Assembly: GCA_039657365.1 (NCBI GenBank) | Contig: CM077591.1 | Coordinates: 39,717,501-39,781,500, forward strand | DNA from: Stephania yunnanensis | Taxonomy: Eukaryota; Streptophyta; Magnoliopsida; Ranunculales; Menispermaceae | Direction of reading: 5' to 3' | DNA: 64,000 nucleotides | Shown here: piece by piece, positions 33,443-45,597 of the stretch | Layout of the letters: every line of letters starts with the position of its first letter | Position numbering within the stretch: position 1 is the first letter of the stretch | The notes under the pieces: generated by a model | Told to the model about the DNA's origin: nothing | Seen by the model: only the letters and a program-made list of their open reading frames with translations | Databases searched by the model: none | Program-made: the position numbers and the translations under genes

Positions 33443-34225
33443 CCTCGATGTGTTAGACTGTTAAAATGCGTAATCTAAGTGAATTGATATTGATCAATGT
33501 CACTTGGATGTTTTCAGTCTACCTTGAGATCAACACTAGTACCATTGAACATGTTGGACGATAATTCCATGTCTTATGTTTGATCAAAAGGATATCATGT
33601 AACAAAAAGATATTATTTACACTATTGATTAGGTTGTATCAATTTGATATTCGTACAACTTGGGTAGTCATAAAGGTATGACTTGTATACCAAAATGTGT
33701 TTTGGTACACTGCCAATGTTGTATAAGCCTATTGGGTCGCATACTAAGAATGATTTTACGAGATTTTAGGATGGTTCAGAAAAATGAATTTTATGTGATA
33801 AAATTAATGACAGAAACGTCCTTATGGTGTATTACACTTATACTTATTTAAGTAGGGGTATATGTGTAATTTACTTAACCGTCTATATACAAGGGTTGTA
33901 TAAATAGACGTTTGAAGTTAGAACACACGTATGAAAGATTAAGAGCCGAAACTCTATTTTTGTTTTAAAACAATTAGGGTTTTTTTGATCAAAAGGTTTG
34001 GTATTTCTCGAAGCTAGCAATTCGAATCTCTACGCTCGTTCGTGTGTAGGCTTCTATAGAGGGAACTTAAAGATCGATCAACCTTTAGAAAGGTATATTG
34101 CGACCGATGTATGATTAAGTTTTCTTGGTTTAAACGTTTTTAATGGAATTGGATTCAGATCTTGTCGTGGTTTTTGTCAAAATTGTTTTGTAATTTTCGT
34201 TGCGTATGAACCTCAAAACTCAACG

Positions 34226-35717
34226 GTGGTATCAAAGCCTTCGAGTTCGATTCCATTAAATTCATTGCATGTTTTCTTCTGATATTTACATGATATATGA
34301 TTGAAATTATGTTAATAGTTGATGTATATGTAATATACATAAGTTTTCTGTGAGATTTATTATTATGTTTTGTGTATATGATACATATATTCGTGATTTA
34401 ATTGAAATCAGTTTCGCAAATGCTAGTAACAATGTTAGGTTAATTAGAATAATTTTAATGAACTGAATCTCATGTTCTGTGATCCATGACACCATTAGCT
34501 ATAATCTTTATTTTTTGTGTATTGATGCATGGGTGAAATCTCTGTAATTCAGTATGCATATTTAAGTTAAATTGTTTTAAGTTTCTTAAATTGTATAAGT
34601 CTTAATATTAATTTGAAACTAATATGATTAGGTTCGATTGAGATAGTAGTTCATGATTCAATTTCATGTTTGTGATTATTTGGATGAGGACTGAAATTGC
34701 AAATAATTATTTTTCGAAATTACTTATTTATCTCGTTATATCTATTATGTTATGAAATTTCTGTTTGATAAGAGATAGATAACAAATTAGATTAGGAGAT
34801 ATTAGCAAAATCGATTTCGTTATCCCTATTTGATAGGAGATAAATATCGAGAATTTTGTTAATGGTGATATGTTAGGATTGAAATATCTTAAGTCCTAAT
34901 TGGATTAGGATAAGATGATTAGTTAGATGTGGGCCTGGGTTAATTAAAATGTTTTAATTGACTTAATTTCAGAGAAATTGAGGGGTTAATTTAGGATAAT
35001 AAAATTAGCAAAAAATATGATTTTTATCGAGAATTTTAATTTTTGGAATTGAAATTCGTTTATTAAAAAACAAAATGGGGGCGCTGCCCCCTGTTCCCCC
35101 ATCCGCTGATCGGTCAGAGGGATCGTCGTCTAACTAATACTAGCGCATAAAATTTTTTTTGTTAATGAATAGTATAAAAATTTTCAAATTGTTTACTGAT
35201 TGAAAAATTCAAATAAATATATGATATTTCATTGTTTACATAAAATCACTAAAACTAAATAAAATCCCTCTATTAAATTTTAAGTCTCTTGCCATCCATT
35301 TTAAACACTTGTCAAAGTCTCGATTACGCTAATATAGTTTCAGCCATAGGTGGGTGTATTGTGTTATCTTGGCGAGACAAGTTGGGTAAGAGTTACCTAA
35401 ATGTTTAAAATGGTCCGACTTAATAAAGCTATCAAAATAGTTTTGAGCTTTAGGCACATGATGACATAAAAAACATGATAAGATATAAGATGTCCCGTAT
35501 CTCATAAAAGTATCTAAAATTACATAAGATATAATTGGTAACTGTTACCTACCTAAATAATCTAGTTCTGTGTTTCATGCCATAGCTGTTATAGAATTAT
35601 GTGAAATATGAATTTTAGTCTCCTAAATAAACAATATGTTTTAGGAGGGTTGTTAATTTAGTGAGAGTCTATTCCTCTATACTAAAATATACTTTGTATA
35701 ATCTTTATTGTAGATTA
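34226..35717 (+). other. Copia-B leader between primer site and gag, about 1.5 kb
   Basis: Unusually long untranslated stretch, AT-rich, with one GC-rich island near 35085-35135 (GGGGGCGCTGCCCCC hairpin followed by CCCCCATCCGCTGATCGG). I see no reading frame in it. It may be packaging or dimerisation RNA structure, or a later insertion whose ends I cannot define. Confidence 0.45.
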
Positions 35718-36600
35718 ATGACATCTTCAAGTAACAATAATCCCCTATCACCGCGATCCATCCTTGAGAAGGATAAGCTATGTAGGACTAATTTTCTTGA
35801 CTGGTTTAGAAACTTGAAAATTGTTCTCAAGCATGAACGCAAGTTGTATGTCCAGGATGCTCCAATCCGTGAAGACCCAACAGCCAAAGCTACGAAAGCT
35901 GTGAAGGATGCGCATAATAAACATGTCAATGATTCTACTGATGTTGCATGTATTATGCTGGCAATTATGGTTCCTGAACTTCAGAAGGACATGGAACTAA
36001 TGGAAGCCTACGACATGGCTGTAACACTGAAGGAAATGTTCCAACAGTAAGCTAAGCAAGAAAGGTTCGAGACAGACAAGAACCTACATTCTTGCAAGAT
36101 GACTGAGGGTGTGTCAGTTACTCCTCATGTTCTGAAGATGAAGAGCTATGTTGACCCGATAGACTCGGATTTTCTATAAGCCAAGAGTTGGCTACGAATT
36201 TGATCATGAATTCATTACCAGAGAGTTAGTCATAATTTGTGATGAACTACAATATGAATAATATGGAGAAACCAATTTCAAAGTTGCATTTGATGCTCAA
36301 AACTGCTGAACAAAATATCAAGAAACCCTCTAGTAATGTATTGATGGTCCAAAAGGGAAAGGGAATGAAGAAGAAAGGTAAAGGCAAGGCTATAGTTGCT
36401 AAGGCTGCTGCCGCACCAATCGCAAAGCCTGTAGAACAAGTCAAGCCACAGGCTGTTCTTGCTTCAAAACACCCAAAAGAAAAGGAAGGAAATTGTCATT
36501 TCTGCCATGCACTTGGACATTGGTTCATAAATTGCAAACTCTATCTGGAAGATCTAAAGAAGAAAAATGGTAGTGCGACTACCACTACAGGTATTTATGT
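35718..36600 (+). pseudogene. Copia-B gag pseudogene
   Basis: Starts MTSSSNNNPLSPRSILEKDK, then FLDWFRNLKIVLKHERK typical of copia gag. It has an in-frame stop near 36048 and another after SDFL (about 36176). A Lys-rich stretch GKGMKKKGKGKAIVAK precedes an intact zinc knuckle CHFCHALGHWFINC near 36493. Confidence 0.82.
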
Positions 36601-37760
36601 TATTGAAGTTAATTTATCTACTGGTGATTCCTGGGTATTAGATACCAGATGTGGATTTTACATTTGTATAAATGTGCAGGGACACACCAGAAGTATAAAG
36701 TTGAAGAAATGAGAAGTCATCCTCCGCGTTGGGAAATGAAGCAAAAGTTGCTGCCCTGGCTGTTGGGTCATATGACTTAGTCTTACCTAGTGGACTTATT
36801 TTAACTTTAAATAATTGTTATTTTGTGCCTGTCTTGAGCAGAAACATCATTTCCGTTTCACGCTTGGATATGGATGGTTTCGATTTTATTATTGCGAATA
36901 ATAGATGTTCCATTTCTCGGAAAGGCATATTTTATGCAAATGCTGATTTGTGTGATGGTCTTTATATTCTAAGCATGAAAATGTCCACTGATACTCCAGT
37001 CTTTACCATAAGTACAAAGAGATTTAAGTCAAATGATTTGAATCAAACCTATCTTTAGCATTGTCGTCTCGGGCACATAAATGAGAAACGCATAACGAAG
37101 CTCCATAAAGATGGACTTCTAGATTCATTTGATTTAGAAACATATGAAACGTGCGTATCTTGTTTACTAGGCAAGATGACTAAAAATCCCTTTACTGCAC
37201 ACAGTGAAAGGGCAAGTGATTTATTGGGTCTAATACATACTGATGTATGCTGTCCTATAAACACAATGGCTAGAGGAGGTTATCAGTACTTCATTACATT
37301 TACTGATGATTTCAGCAAATATGGTTATATATATCTTATGAAACATAAAGTTGAATCATTTGAGATGTTTCGAACGTTTCAGAATGAAGTGCATAATCAA
37401 TTTGGTAAAACTATCAAAACACTTCGGTTAGATCGTTTTGATGAATATTTGAGCCAACAATTTGAAGATCATCTTAGAAATTATGGGATTGTCTCCTAAT
37501 TGACTCCACCAGCAATTCCACAATGGATTGGAGTTTCTGAAAGGAGAAATCAAACCTTATTAGATATGGTTCGATTTATGATGAGTCATGCTGATCTTCC
37601 ATTATCTTTTTGGGGTTATGCATTACAAACTGTAACTTTCACTCTAGATCGAGTTCCTTCTAAAGCGGTTGATAAAACACCATATGAGATATGACATGGG
37701 AAAGGACCTAGTTTGTCTTTCTTGAGATTTGGGGTTGTGAGGCTTACGTAAAGCGACAAG
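36601..37760 (+). pseudogene. Copia-B protease and integrase pseudogene
   Basis: Protease: SWVLDTRCGFYIC, with Arg in place of the Gly of the DTG loop. Integrase: HCRLGHINEKRI (His finger), CVSCLLGKMTK (Cys finger), LLGLIHTDVCCPI with the first catalytic Asp, YFITFTDDFSKYGYIYLM, LRLDRFDEYLS with the second Asp in a changed context, and GVSERRNQTLLDMVR holding the Glu. Stops fall before HCRLGH, after GIVS and after TPYEI. Confidence 0.85.
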
Positions 37761-37858
37761 TCTAAAAAAAACTAGCACATAAATCTGACAAGTGTTTATT
37801 TGCGAGTTATCCTAAGGAAACAAAAGGATATTACTTTTATAATCCTGCTGAGAATAAA

Positions 37859-39555
37859 GTGTTTGTTGCTCGGTATGGTGCCTTTATGGAAAAACTGTTT
37901 ATTTCGAAAGACACTAGTGGGAGAGAAATAAATCTTGAAGAAGTTCAAGAATCACAGATAAACATTGAACCACTACTGAAAGTTCAACAACGTTCTAAAC
38001 CGGTCGAGCCTCTACAAGTGACACAAGGCCCACGTAAATCTTGTAGGGTAAGACATGAGCCAGAGAGATTCAGATTTCTCATTACTTATAGTCGTGATGT
38101 GTTGCTTATGGACCAAAATGAGCCCACCACTTATCAGGAGACTATGTCTGAAACTGACTCAGATAAATGGCTAAGTGCCATGAACTCTGAGATGCAATCC
38201 ATGTATGATAACCAAGTTTGGAATTTGGTTGATTTACCTGAAGGTGGTAAGGCCATTGGATGTAAATGAGTTTTGAAGAAGAAAATTGACATGGATGGCA
38301 AAGTGCATACTTTTAAAGCAAGAGTTGTAGCAAAAAGTTTCGGAGAGACTCAAGGTGTTGATTATGATGAAACTTGCTTGAGGACGTGTATATGACACAA
38401 TCTGAAGGTTTCGCACATCCCGCGAATTCTAGGAAGGTATGCAAGCTTTAAAGACCCATTTATGGATTAAAGCAAGCTTCTCGGAGTTGGAATCGTCGTT
38501 TCGATGAAGAAATCAAGGATTTTGGTTTTATTAAGAACGAAGATGAGCCTTATGCATACAAGAAGGTTAGTGGGAGTGTGGTTGTTTTTCTGTTACTATA
38601 TGTTGATGATATATTACTCATTGGAAATGACATCCCAACAATGCAGAATGTCAATTCTTGGTTAGGGAAGTGTTTCTCAATGAAAGACTTTGGAGATGCA
38701 ACCTATACCCTACGGATAAGGATCTATAAGGATAGATCTAAGAGGCTAATCGGTCTAAGTCAGAGTGCTTACATAGACAAGATGCTGAATAGGTTCGGTT
38801 CGCAAGACTCTAAAAGAGGATTGTTACTAATGTCTCATGGCATAAGTCTCAGCAAGGCTCGATGTCCTAGACAAATGATAAGCGATATCGTATGAAAAAG
38901 ATTCCAAATGCATCAGCTATTGGATTTATCATGTATGTCATGCTATGCACTCGACCTGATGTATCATATCCTTTTAGCACTAAAATCAGATATCAGTCAG
39001 ATCTGGTGAGAGTTGCTAGATAGCAGTAAAGAACATTCTTATTTACTTAAAAAGGACTAAGGAAAGGTTCTTGGTCTAGAGGTTTTGAAAATGATCTAGT
39101 TGTAAATGGTTACATAGATGCAAGTTTTCAAACTGATAAAGATGATTTTAGATCACAATCTGGATATGTATTTACTTTGAATGGGGGTGCAGTAAGTGGA
39201 AAAGTTCGAAAGAAGAGATCAGTAGCATTCTACAATAGAAGTTGTGTATATTGCAGCGTCCGATACAGTAAAGGAGGCACTTTGGATCAAAAAGTTCATT
39301 TCTGAACTAGGTGTGGTTCAAAGTATTGCTAACCCTTTTTATTTGTATTATGACAATAACGGGGCAATAACACAGGCCAAGGAACCTAGATCACATCACA
39401 TATCCAAACATATACTCAGGCGTTTTCATCTCATGAGAGAAATTATCGAGAGGGGAAAAATGAAGATTTGCAGAGTACCTACCGAAGACAACGTTACGAA
39501 TCCATTGACAAAAGCTCTTCCACAAGCAAAACATGATGGTCATGTTGATCATTAG
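37859..39555 (+). pseudogene. Copia-B reverse transcriptase (internal deletion) and RNase H
   Basis: RT starts with WLSAMNSEMQSMYDNQVWNL and KARVVAKSFGETQGVDYDET. The next conserved segment, which carries the first catalytic Asp, is missing: the reading goes straight to EDVYMTQSEGFAHP, a deletion of roughly 45 codons near 38375. Then IYGLKQASR and the active site LLYVDDILLIGND (about 38590). RNase H ends with IKKFISELGV, YDNNGAITQAKEPRSHHISKH and EDNVTNPLTKALP. The polypurine tract follows. Confidence 0.85.
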
Positions 39556-39597
39556 GCATTCGATGCATGTATGATTGGCCCTAATGCAAGTGGGAGA

Positions 39598-40981
39598 TAT
39601 TGAGGTATGTGCCCTAGGTCGATTCATTAACTGTCTTTATGAATACTTTTAGTTAATAAAATATATGATTTCCTTTGTTGTTTATTATAACTAATTTGCA
39701 TGTTTACATTATAATAAGATCAATGGGTATTTACATAAATATCCTAAATGTCCCGAGTCGATTATTATACTGGGAACTATAATGAATTAATACTAGTGTT
39801 AGTCTTGATTGATGATCATATGATGATTATACGTATAGGGATAAGAATCAAGTTCACGAGTACTTGTTAGGGAACAAAGTACTGGATCGACCCGATATGA
39901 GAACATCACATGGATTAAGTCATAGTTGTTTCTCATGATATGTTATTTTTCAGTCCTTTGACTTGAGATTACCAGAGACTTCAACATTAGGAACACAATG
40001 ATTCGACAAAATCAAACGTTGTTTTTAACAAACGATTATAAAGGTTGTGATTGGTTATTGTGTAAGCAATGTCATGAAGTTGTGTAATCGAGATAGAATT
40101 TGTCTCTCTTATATAAAGAGAGATATCCATTGGATCCCTCGATGTGTTAAACTGTTAAAAGGCCTAGTCTAAGTGAATTGATATTGATCAATGTCACCTG
40201 GATGTTTTCAGTCTACTTAGAGATCGATACTAGTACGATTGAACATGTTGGATGACAATTCCATTCCTTATGTTTGATCTAAAGGATATTGTGTGACAAA
40301 AGATGTTATATACGCTATTGATTAGGTTGTATCGATTTGATATTCGTACAACTTGGGTAGTCATAATGTCTTGCTAGAGGCCGCTTATGACTTGTATACC
40401 AAAATGTGTTTTGGTACACTGCTAAGGTTGTATAAGCCTATTGGGTCGCACACTAAGAATGGTTTTGCGAGATTTTAAGATGGTTAAGAAAAATGAATTT
40501 TATGTGATAAAATTCATGACAGAAACGTCCTTGTGGTGTATTACACTTATACTTCTTTAAGTAGGGTTACATGTGTAATTACTTAACAATCTATATGCAA
40601 GGGTTATACAAATAGACGCTTGAAGTTAGAACATACGTATGAAAGATTAAAGGTCGAAACTCTATTTTTCGTTTTAGAAATGAATTAGGGTTTTTTAGTA
40701 CGCTCTGGATCGTTTTGGAGGGAAACAAAATGGTTTGATATTCTCTCGAAGCTAGCACTTAGAATCTCGGCCGCCGTTCGTGTGTGGACTACTGGTAGAG
40801 GGCGTTCGTCGTTTGTAGCGCCTTAGAGATCGATCAACCTTCAGAAATGTATATCGCGACCGAGGTATGATTAAATTTTCTTGGTTTAAACGTTTTTAAT
40901 GAAATTATATTCGGATCCTGTTGGGGTTTTTGTCGAAATTGTTTTGTAATTTCCATCGCGTATGAACCTTAAAACTCAACG
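39598..40981 (+). repeat. Copia-B 3' LTR (unbroken copy)
   Basis: Begins TATTGAGGTATGTGCCC where the 5' copy has TGTTGGGGCATGCGCCC. About 20 differences are seen in the first 235 bases. It preserves the intact target GGATCCCTCGATGTG (around 40131-40145) of the gypsy insertion that splits the 5' LTR. Confidence 0.88.
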
Positions 40982-40986
40982 GCCCT

Positions 40987-43319
40987 ATTCTAAATTTCGT
41001 GGCAATAAGTCCCAAAATAAATGGAATAAGAATGACGTTATTCAGAATAAGGGAAAAATACTGCTAAAAATGGGCATATTCTTAATCGTGACCAACCATA
41101 CCACATGTGTGGTCTAAAAGGTCATTGGGCTCATGTATGCCGCACGCCTAAGTATTTTATTGATCTTTATTAAGCCTCCTTAAAGGAGAAAGACAAAACA
41201 ATTGAGATGAACTTAACTGTCGAAGATGGCTCTTCGGACATCAATTATATGGATGTCCCAAATTTACATGATGATTCAAACACTAATCTCGATATTTTTA
41301 ATGATTATATGTAACAATTTTCAATAATTCTATGTACTTGTTTTTGTTATGCTTCTTAGTTATATGTACTAGTTTCTTATTATGAATGAAATATGACTCT
41401 TTTTCTAATTTGCCAAACATTATTTGTCTAGATGGATAAACAAATCATGTGTTCAAATCATGAATCAAATAAGAGTGATATATGTCTTGCTGATTGTGCT
41501 ACAATGCAAACAATTTTTAAAAATAGAAAATATTTCTCCAATTTGAACTTAGTAGGGGCTAATGTTCAAACAATATTTGGCATCTCTAATTTGATTAATG
41601 GCTCTAGAAGAGCAAATATTATGTTGCTTGAGGGAACAACAATTCATGTTGACAATGCCTTATACTTTGAAAAATCCAGAAGAAATTTACTAAGCTTTAA
41701 AGATATTTGACAAAATGGATATCACATTGAAACCATGAACGAAAATAATAGAGAATTTCTCTATGTCACATTGGTTTCAAATGGGAAAAAAGAAGTGTTA
41801 GAAAAATTATCAGCTTTATCTTCTAGATTATATTTTACTCATATAAGGCATGTCGAAACGAATGTCATCTTAATTAAGAAAATTAATGATCCAAAGACTT
41901 CATTTTATGGCGTGACCGGCTTGGTCATCCAGGATCATCAATGATGCGAAGAATAATTAATAATTCGCATGGACATCCTTTAAGAAGTCACAAAATATTT
42001 TCAAGTGGAGATTATAATTGTGTTAGTTGTTATTAAGGTAAATTGATAGTTAAACCATCCCCAAGTAAAATTGTTGTGGAATTCCCAATTTTCTTAGAAT
42101 GCATTCAGGGAGACATATGTGGACTTATTCATCCTCACTGTAGACCATTTAGATATTTCATGGTTTTGATAGATGCATCAACTAGGTGGTCACATGTTTG
42201 TTTGCTTTCAACCACAATGTTGCATTTGCTAAAATCTTAGTACAAATCGTTCAATTAAGAACACAATTCCCTGACAGCCCAATCAAAACCACCCGTCTTG
42301 ATAATGCCTAAGAATTTCAATCTCAAGCATTTAAAAATTATTGCATGTCGAAAGGAATTACCATTGAACATTATGTTCCACACGTGCATACCCAGAATGT
42401 CTTGGTAGAGTCTCTGACCAAACGCATTCAATTAATTGCTGGGCCTATAATCATGAGAACTAAGTTATCAAATTCAGTTTAGGGAAATGCAGTCCTTCAT
42501 GCAACATCTATCATTGATTATAGGCCTACTGCATACTATGAACATTCCCCCATGCAACTCATTTTAAGTCAACAACCAAATATTTGACACTTGAACATTT
42601 TTTATTGTGCGGTGTATATTCCTATACCACATCCCAGTAGAACTAAAATAGGTCCGCAATGAGAACTTAGGATTTATGTTGGATTTAACTCATCGTCCAT
42701 TATAAGATACATTGAGACCTTAACATAGGATTTATTCACTGCACGATCATAACTTTGATGAAGCAATTTTCCCACCATTAAGGGGAGATAAGCAAATTCA
42801 AAAGGAATGACGCGAAATTGCATGGAATGCAACAACTTTATGACATTATGATCCGCGCACAAATCGGTATGAACTTGAAGTTCAAAATATCATTCATTTG
42901 CAACAAATCGCAAATCAATTACCTGATGCATTTACCGATGCAAAACGAGTGACAAAATCACATATTCCAGTTGTAAATGCTTTTGCAAGAATTGATGTCT
43001 CTGTTCAACAAAATGCATAAGAACCAACAAAAGGCTTAAAACGTGGAAGACCAGTTGGTTCAAAGGATATGATTCCTTAAAAGAGAAAAATTGGAGTAAA
43101 AATAAATACAAATCAAAATACTACTGAGAAAGCACAAGAATCATTTGATAAGGATTTATCAGAACAAGTTGATTCAGAAGAGAAACAACTGCCTCTAGAA
43201 AAATAAGGAAAAAATGAAAATAATGAGAACTCAATAAATTATTTAAACTCTGGTAAGATTTGGAATTGAAATAAAATTGTTCCTGGTGATATATTTGCTT
43301 TCAATGTGTCCTTTGAAAT
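40987..43319 (+). pseudogene. Copia-A gag 3' end, protease and integrase
   Basis: Directly after Copia-B the gag resumes and shows a zinc knuckle near 41100 (MCGLKGHWAHVC), with the first Cys replaced by Tyr. The protease-like block starts at 41432: the catalytic D-S-A/T is seen as DCATMQTIF, followed by KYFSNLNLVGANVQTI and SRRNLLSFKDI. Integrase pieces are FLECIQGDICGLIHPHC and FRYFMVLIDASTRWSHVCLL, then badly shifted frames. The C-terminal tail FPPLRGDKQIQKE occurs near 42770 and FARIDVSVQQNA near 42990. It ends at FNVSFEI, where the solo LTR enters. Confidence 0.8.
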
Positions 43320-45138
43320 TGTGACGGCCCCAAATTTCGAGGCAAACCGGGCACCGCCACGTCGTCGGACACGTTACCAAGCCATGCCACGTCACCTGCA
43401 CACCTGTCTATGATGGCCCGTGAGCTTACCATCTAAGACTCCAACTTAGTAAATCTTGATATTTAAATGATTATTTTAGCAAAATATACTAAGTTATAAA
43501 GTTTTACAACTTAATTCATTTGTTTTGATTTATTTAAGTTATTTTAGTAGCGAAAGTCTTGATAACATGCATATAATTAATGTAAACAAGTTATGCAATA
43601 TTTAACAACCTATGGGGTGGAAACCCAGCAAAAAAGATACCATGTATATAAGTTAAGGCAACAAAAATGTATAATAAGCGTCAATATACATGTGGTCTCC
43701 CAAAATAATCCCAAAAATATGTATACGCAAATAAAATCACCTACGAGTAAGCTAGTGGAGGCGCTCTAAATCAGAGGTAGTCGCCAATCACCGCCTTCCC
43801 CCGGCTAGTCGTAGGATCTGCAACTTGCCACCAACAACAATGAAAAGTTCCAGGTGAGTAAATTCCCAGAGAAATTCAGTTAGTATTCACAAGAAATCCA
43901 AGGAAACGGCTACAATTCATGCATATAAAGTAAATGAACAGGAAAGTAAAGCATGAATATAAGTCGTGAGATAATCAAGAATATGGAACGCGAGTGTGGT
44001 GTAAATTGTCGAGCCTTGGGACATAAATGCTAAATCGAGAAAGCCCTGGAGGTGAGGAAATCCACACCCCCTCTTCACGGTCGAAATGAGGAACTCTGTT
44101 GGTCGGAGGTGGGCCTCAGGTCAACTCGCTCTCGAAATCATGACTCGATGAGAGAAATCTCACGCGTAGTCTAGGGTATGACCAACACCGTAGCAACAAT
44201 CGGATCGTCATCAACGAGAGAGCCGGAAAGGGGTCACTTCGTCCCTTCGACCATACACAGACACACGCGGGAATAAAGTAAACATGAAAACTGAACTGAC
44301 GAAAAGTAATGTGAAATAAATAATTTACAATGAAAATAAGTAAATTCTAAGCTGACTTTCTCGTGGGTTTACTTACTTCAAACAATTGCAAAATGCCTTT
44401 GAACGTCCCGCACACGCCTCGAGATACGTACCCGACACTCGAATATGGTCCCCTAAGTCTCTGGTATCCAATTATATAATTTTTATTATTTTAGAGTCAC
44501 ATTAAGTAAATTTATAATGTGACAAAAAATTTGAGATTTTGTTTTCAAAAAGTTAAATTTCGGCACACTTCTCGAGTTATGCCGGGGTGCCGATTCCCCA
44601 AAGATCATCAAAAAATATTTTTCTATATTTTCTCACTTTATTATATTTTTCTTATTTTTCTGGATTTTCATAATTTTCTAGCTATTTTTTCCTATTTCTC
44701 TGATATTTATTTGATTTAAAAATGTATTTGAATTAATTTTTTTTTTTAAAATTAATTAATTAAAATTAACTTAGGGTGGGTTGGGCTTGAACCGGGCCCG
44801 GTTCAATCGGGCCCGATTCGACCCAACCAGGAGCCCGGCCCGCTTGGGCCCTGGGCAGCCAGGCCCACGTGGACAGGCCAGCAGGCCCAGTCTGCTTGCT
44901 CGTCTCCTCCACATCGTCTCTGCACACAGCAGAGGCGATGTTCCCTTTTTTTTTTCTTCTTCTTCACTCACAACAACAATTTCAACAACAACATCACCGT
45001 CAACAACTTAACAACAATAACAATTTCGCTCACCTTGATCAATGGAGGTCTTCGCGAGCGTCGCGCTGCTGGAGCCGCTGGCGGAGTCCGCTGGCGCCGT
45101 TGGTGAGCTCCGCCCCGAGCCGTCCCCAACCTCCCGTC

Positions 45139-45192
<54 letters not shown>

Positions 45193-45592
45193 CTTCCTTC
45201 CCTCTTCATTCTCTCAACGTTCCTCTCCCTCTCTCTTCTTCTCTTTCTCTCTTTTCCCAGTTATAAAGAAAGAATTTTTTTTTAATTATTTGGAGAGGAG
45301 AGGGGGTAATGATGAAGGATGAGTTTGATGTGATGTGTGATGTGACAGCTAAATCTCATACTACCTCGTACACCAGCGTTACGCGCACACCGCGACCAAA
45401 CGAAATTCTTAATTAACACGGCGCGTATTATTAAATAATAGTAAAATAAATAAACATTTGTCACACAAAAATAATAATTTTTACCTCGTTAGGCGTGCCG
45501 TATACTTTTCCGCGACGTCCACGTGGGTCCGAGCTTAGGATCTTAATCTGAAATTGTTAATTAATCGGGATTAATTAAAACGGTCCGTTACA
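43320..45592 (-). mobile_element. solo LTR, distant relative of the Tekay/Del-like family
   Basis: 2,273 bp flanked by a perfect TSD GAAAT (43315-43319 and 45593-45597). Read on the minus strand it begins TGTAACGGACC and ends GGGGCCGTCACA. The order of landmarks (AGCTCGGACC then CACGTGGACGTCGCGG) parallels the plus-strand LTRs at 24621 and 31211, so it is an inverted relative rather than the same subfamily. It separates the codons for FNVSFEI from FENDDDPEP in Copia-A. It contains a CT microsatellite. No internal domain is present. Confidence 0.88.
45142..45186. repeat. (CT)n microsatellite in the solo LTR
   Basis: About 22 uninterrupted CT units, followed by a C/T-rich tract to 45262. The serine/leucine 'proteins' in this stretch are translation of the repeat. 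Confidence 0.9.
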
Positions 45593-45597
45593 GAAAT

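Larger units (their letters stand above)
24077..40981 (+). mobile_element. Ty1/copia LTR retrotransposon (Copia-B), 5' LTR split by gypsy
   Basis: Inserted in Copia-A gag with a perfect TSD GCCCT (24072-24076 and 40982-40986). The 5' LTR is 24077-24620 plus 33443-34225, the 3' LTR 39598-40981 (about 1.3-1.4 kb). Primer site TGGTATCAAAGCC at 34227-34239 and polypurine tract AAGTGGGAGA before 39598. Order gag, protease, integrase, RT, RNase H. RT has an internal deletion and most domains contain stops. LTRs end CAACG rather than CA in both copies. Confidence 0.9.
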
